Below, piece by piece: positions 60,968 through 64,000 of a stretch of 64,000 bases of DNA; the stretch's first letter is position 1; the number at the start of each line of letters is the position of its first letter. The DNA is from Lacibacter sp. H375 (lineage in GTDB: Bacteria > Bacteroidota > Bacteroidia > Chitinophagales > Chitinophagaceae). The notes beneath the pieces are model-generated. The model ran no database searches, had not been told where the DNA came from, and saw only the letters and a list, made by a program, of their open reading frames with translations. A program made the position numbers and the translations under genes. Location of the stretch: NCBI RefSeq assembly GCF_037892425.1, contig NZ_JBBKTT010000001.1, forward strand, positions 1,240,001 through 1,304,000. The letters run 5' to 3'.

Positions 60968-61300
60968 TTATTTCTTCACTAGCTTTTCAATTTCGTCCAG
61001 TGCTTGTTTGCGAATGAGGTCTGTTATTTGTCGCTCAAGCCTACGCATGCGTGCATATAGTTTCAGAATAACAAAATAGAACAGTACAATACAGATATAA
61101 AGGACAAGATCGGTGCCACGACCAACGCCTAATTTATTTGCTAATACACTTGTCCATTCAGGAAAAAGGATAAACAACACTGCTACTCCTACAAGAATGA
61201 AGAGCAATAACACATCGGCAATGCGGTTACGTAAACGCACAAAATAAAACAAACCGGTAAACAGGAATCCGATGATGAGTATGAACTGAATGGGTGTCAT
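60968..61300 (-). CDS. DUF2304 membrane protein
   Basis: A 110-residue protein with three helices (about 3-19, 28-44 and 65-82) and a charged C-terminal tail (RMRRLERQITDLIRKQALDE). DUF2304 proteins are usually next to GT2 glycosyltransferases, as here (four-base overlap with 61297-61977), and are thought to help in polyprenyl-phosphate sugar transfer. Specific role unknown. Confidence 0.85.
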   Translation of the reverse strand: MTPIQFILIIGFLFTGLFYFVRLRNRIADVLLLFILVGVAVLFILFPEWTSVLANKLGVGRGTDLVLYICIVLFYFVILKLYARMRRLERQITDLIRKQALDEIEKLVKK

Positions 61301-61977
61301 CGTAATAGTTTATGTAAAATTAAATCGAAAAGAATACGAATGCTGTTCCATCCTGATTGACCTTTGGCTTTGGAATACTCAGTGTAGCGAACTTCTACTG
61401 CAACTTCTTTCAACCTGAGTTTGTATTTTTTTACCAGAATCAATATCTCTGATGCATGCGCCATTCGGTTTTCTTTTATACGGATCAACTCAGCAGCGTT
61501 TCTGTTAAATGCACGAAAGCCATTGTGTGCATCACTTAACAGAAGTCCGGTAAAAAGAAAATTTACATAACGTGCGGTATGTAATAACAGTGATCGGGAA
61601 AAAGGCAGTGATGATTGATCAGATAAAAAGCGTGACCCAAACACAACATCTGCTTCGTTGTTTTGAAGGGGTGCAAGCAAACGGTCTATTGCAGAATAAT
61701 CGTGTTGCCCATCAGCATCAAAATGCACAATAAAGGTGGCACCCTTAGCCAACGCATATTGGGTTCCTGTTTCCAACGCTGCACCTTGTCCAAGATTCTG
61801 CTGGTGGCGGATAACTGTAATGGGCACATCGGTAAGTGGTTTTGTCTGATCGTTTATTGAGCCATCGTCTACAACAACAATTTCATAGCCCTTATGCAAG
61901 AGTGGTTCTACAGTTGAACGGAGAACAATCTCTTCATTAAAAGAAGGGATGATGATGAATATTCCGGAGTCACTCAT
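61297..61977 (-). CDS. Family 2 glycosyltransferase (dolichol-phosphate mannosyltransferase-like)
   Basis: A 226-residue GT-A enzyme: IFIIIPSFNEEIVLRSTVEP, VVVDDGSINDQTK, NLGQGAALETGTQYAL and the metal-binding HFDADGQHDYSAIDRL (DxD-like DAD). C-terminal SDAHNGFRAFNR and VEVRYTEYSKAKGQ with WNSIRILFDLI match DPM1-like enzymes that charge polyprenyl phosphate. No membrane helices, so it acts at the cytoplasmic face. Partner DUF2304 overlaps by four bases. The GT39-like membrane protein upstream could use its product. Confidence 0.9.
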   Translation of the reverse strand: MSDSGIFIIIPSFNEEIVLRSTVEPLLHKGYEIVVVDDGSINDQTKPLTDVPITVIRHQQNLGQGAALETGTQYALAKGATFIVHFDADGQHDYSAIDRLLAPLQNNEADVVFGSRFLSDQSSLPFSRSLLLHTARYVNFLFTGLLLSDAHNGFRAFNRNAAELIRIKENRMAHASEILILVKKYKLRLKEVAVEVRYTEYSKAKGQSGWNSIRILFDLILHKLLR

Positions 61978-62020
61978 AAACTTGACTAAAGATAATTAAG
62001 AAATGGTCGATGGAGATTGA

Positions 62021-63628
62021 CTATTCGGAGTCTATAGTTGTTGAATAGATGGTAAAGTTCGGTCGGTGGAGAACTGGTACAGCTTTATGGTCTTGTATAA
62101 AACGAAATTCTGCTTCTGTAGCATCCTTCTGGCAAATGATAAGCAAACGAACTTTCTTCTTTGTTGAAAGCCTTGTCTCTCTAAGCAATTCAATTTTTTT
62201 CGTAATGGCTACATTTTTAATATAAGGAAAGAATGTAAAGTAAGGCTCAGTGTAAGTTATTACTGTTGGCGGTTCGTCATTACTTGTGGCCCGAACATAG
62301 TTGTATGCGGCGGCTCTGTCAAGGCGGTTGCTTAATTCTTTGTCAGGAATATTATTGGTTATTGCATTATAGCAAAATTTCAAGGTTAGAGCGAGGTTGT
62401 ATACGATTGTAATTACAAATAATGTGAACAACGTTTTTTTGAGAATACCTGATAAACCTGCCCATTTATTCTGGATAAACCAGAATGTAAGGAGCAATAG
62501 AAGGATGCTTGGAAGGATAAAGTATCTGCCCTCATTAACATATGTCCAGCCGCCCGGTTGACCTGTGCGACTGTTGTGTGTTAGTGATAAACCAATTAAG
62601 ACACTAATCGGTAAAAGAAGGAAAGGGACTAGTGAAAGAACAGAAAGCGTTTGCCTGATAGCTACTTCATTATTTCGTATTTCCCTTTGGCGAGTGATGT
62701 TAAAAACCAGGAAACGTGTAATTAGGAACAACAAAAAGATGAGTAGGAAAGCTGCCACGGCAAAATAGAAATAGCGAAAAGGTAGAATAATGTGTTTCCA
62801 GGTGTTCTCAACATAGGAGATATTGAAAAATGTTTTGAAAAAGAAAGGGTAAGAGTTCTGCAGATTAAATAGAAAAAGACCCGTTTTGTCCATCGCAACT
62901 GCCTGGTTTATTGGCTGTGAAGTATAAACAAACAGGAAGTATTCCTGGAGAATGATGAAGAGTAGTACAAGAAGCAGAGATATCGCAGATCGTTTCAACA
63001 GAGTTTTGTCTTTTAAGTAAATTGACGACAGAAGTAGGACTAGTGGGAAGAAAAGGGTCACAGGATAATATTGATAACGAAATGCGGAAGGAAGAAAGAA
63101 TAAAAAAGAACCAAGAAGAAGAGTTAGATTTCTTGACAGATTGTTTTTTTTCAATTGCTTTACTAAGAATAAGATAGCCCCGATGCAAAAGAATGCTGCG
63201 GTCAGATCACTAAAGCCGGGGCGTTTAATGAGTTCAGGGTTTAAAGCAAACACCAGAAAAATGTATACAATGTAATTTGTTTGCATACCGATCTCTTTGC
63301 ATAAAAGATAGAGCACCCATATAAATCCTATCAAGACAAGCGTCATCATTAATAAATCTGTTGACGGATGATGTCCGGTAAGATCTAAAAACAAGGCGGT
63401 TGTTGCTGTGACAAGTGGTGGCCACAAACGTAAACCCTCAAAGTAAAAAGAAGAAAGGTCTTCAGGGGATGATCGGATAAATCCCATGCCATGACCCTCG
63501 ATCAGATTCTGAGCTGCAGAATTGATCAGCATATGATCTGTCATGTGCAACGGAAAGCAATATAACAGAAGCAAACGTATAATAAAGGCAAACACTAGAA
63601 CGATTTGCAATTGGCGGGTTGCGGTCAT
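62021..63628 (-). CDS. Multipass membrane protein, GT39/ArnT-like glycosyltransferase (putative)
   Basis: A 535-residue protein with 10 or more membrane helices. The N-terminal region has a helix, then a periplasmic loop (HMTDHMLINSAAQNLIEGHG, SSPEDLSSFYFEGLRLWPPL), as in GT39/GT-C enzymes that carry an acidic catalytic residue in the first loop (here D in HMTDH or the SSPED). The middle helices include RYFILPSILLLLLTFWFIQN, and a C-terminal soluble part ends VLHRPNFTIYSTTIDSE. It likely transfers a sugar from polyprenyl phosphate at the periplasmic face. Substrate unknown, family assignment tentative. Confidence 0.65.
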   Translation of the reverse strand: MTATRQLQIVLVFAFIIRLLLLYCFPLHMTDHMLINSAAQNLIEGHGMGFIRSSPEDLSSFYFEGLRLWPPLVTATTALFLDLTGHHPSTDLLMMTLVLIGFIWVLYLLCKEIGMQTNYIVYIFLVFALNPELIKRPGFSDLTAAFFCIGAILFLVKQLKKNNLSRNLTLLLGSFLFFLPSAFRYQYYPVTLFFPLVLLLSSIYLKDKTLLKRSAISLLLVLLFIILQEYFLFVYTSQPINQAVAMDKTGLFLFNLQNSYPFFFKTFFNISYVENTWKHIILPFRYFYFAVAAFLLIFLLFLITRFLVFNITRQREIRNNEVAIRQTLSVLSLVPFLLLPISVLIGLSLTHNSRTGQPGGWTYVNEGRYFILPSILLLLLTFWFIQNKWAGLSGILKKTLFTLFVITIVYNLALTLKFCYNAITNNIPDKELSNRLDRAAAYNYVRATSNDEPPTVITYTEPYFTFFPYIKNVAITKKIELLRETRLSTKKKVRLLIICQKDATEAEFRFIQDHKAVPVLHRPNFTIYSTTIDSE

Positions 63629-63634
63629 TTCACT

Positions 63635-64000
63635 TTAATTGCTTTTTGTAATATGGTTTTTTTGATATGCTGTAATTCTGTCTCTCACATTTTTGCGGAT
63701 GGAATAATAGAACAGATTCAAATCTCCTGCATGGTAATTCTTTGAGCGTAGAAAAATACTAAAGAAGAAACGTGGCTTATTAATCCATAAAACTCCGTTG
63801 TGATTTTTTGCACCATTTGTATGGTTATAAGTTTTATTAAACTTGAATAAGACGGCACCCTTATTTTCCTTTCTTGAGATTGCTGAATCAGACAGTGACC
63901 AGCTTAATGGATTAACTGTCCATGTTTGCCCTTCTTCCTTTTTAACATAGTCTGGCACATATCCTTTTCTGAATGTTCGCCAGGTTACGAAACAATTAGT
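63635..64000 (-). CDS. DUF3089-like protein, C-terminal part (cut by window edge)
   Basis: An open frame continues to the right edge, so only about 121 C-terminal residues are visible. Reading in from the edge: NCFVTWRTFRKGYVPDYVKK, then WTVNPLSWSLSD, GAVLFKFNKTYNHT, NGVLWINKPRFFFSIF and SKNYHAGDLNLFYYSIRKNV. The CFVTWRT...NPLSW...NYHxGDxNLFY order fits DUF3089, an alpha/beta-hydrolase-like family, from memory. It is followed by the GT39-like gene six bases later on the same strand. Confidence 0.55.
   Translation of the reverse strand, partial: TNCFVTWRTFRKGYVPDYVKKEEGQTWTVNPLSWSLSDSAISRKENKGAVLFKFNKTYNHTNGAKNHNGVLWINKPRFFFSIFLRSKNYHAGDLNLFYYSIRKNVRDRITAYQKNHITKSN

Noticed and set aside
1-64000. 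tRNA, rRNA, riboswitch or prophage features
   Set aside because: No cloverleaf-like CCA-ended segments, rRNA motifs, recognised riboswitch cores or phage genes were noticed; a covariance-model search was not possible.

Overview
The window looks like a chromosomal segment of a Bacteroidota bacterium, most likely a Chitinophagaceae-type soil or freshwater organism. The evidence is family-level: MnmH, DUF2480, IPExxxVDY, DUF2007, PspC/PadR and DUF1080 genes typical of the phylum; a TonB-dependent receptor with a carboxypeptidase-regulatory-like N-terminal domain; many SPII lipoproteins; Rho with a long Q/N-rich insertion; and repeated TAnnTTTG promoter boxes instead of classical -10 elements. 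It is moderately AT-rich by eye, gene-dense and mostly housekeeping. I see no rRNA, tRNA, transposase, prophage or CRISPR array.

Layout. 1-9.5 kb: the N-terminal part of an exported M24 peptidase cut by the window edge, a TPR-like protein, methionine aminotransferase, a Tat-type Gfo/Idh/MocA oxidoreductase, an ECF sigma/anti-sigma/membrane-protein operon and a second aminotransferase. 9.6-12.1 kb: a two-gene operon of a cytoplasmic trypsin-like protease with zinc ribbon and an unknown protein; both seem to carry YbjN/CesT-like domains. 12.3-24.4 kb: dnaN, fatty acid hydroxylase, PadR-PspC pair, acetyltransferase, gcvT, secreted matrixin protease and comB. 24.7-28.4 kb: a large SWIM-SNF2 helicase. 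28.5-30.1 kb: an AT-richer island with an ABC ATPase, a small membrane partner and a lipoprotein. 30.2-37.0 kb: TonB receptor, a truncated VOC gene, a GH43-type glycosidase, an intact VOC gene, a DUF1080 protein and kdsB. 38.2-38.8 kb: a gene-free stretch between divergent nadA and a PpiD-like foldase with a dense cluster of DnaA-box-like 9-mers beside an AT-rich segment, the best candidate chromosomal replication origin (oriC) here. 41-51 kb: DUF2480, exported RidA-like protein, CorA, lipoproteins, a beta-lactamase-fold hydrolase, FeoB, M28-PDZ peptidase and pterin dehydratase. 51-58.5 kb, minus strand: selD, two paralogous secreted proteins, mnmH, small proteins and rho. 58.8-64 kb: asnS, a lipoprotein, and a minus-strand run with DUF2304, GT2 and GT39-like membrane proteins and a cut DUF3089-like protein.

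Functional links. selD and mnmH lie about 2.7 kb apart on the same strand and together suffice for 2-selenouridine in tRNA; no selA or selB is visible, so selenium may be used only for tRNA here. The TonB receptor, GH43 and DUF1080 proteins and the Gfo/Idh oxidoreductase fit scavenging of plant or microbial glycans, although they are not one operon. Intergenic hairpins close most convergent gene pairs.

Most noteworthy: the DnaA-box cluster; the protease/YbjN-like operon; the VOC fragment with an abrupt junction beside the GH43 gene; the recurrent TAnnTTTG boxes 4-30 nt from start codons, suggesting short-leader or leaderless mRNAs; the predicted PadR operator on its own promoter; and the low-complexity secreted paralogs between the selenium genes. 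Everything is read by eye; no database search was possible.
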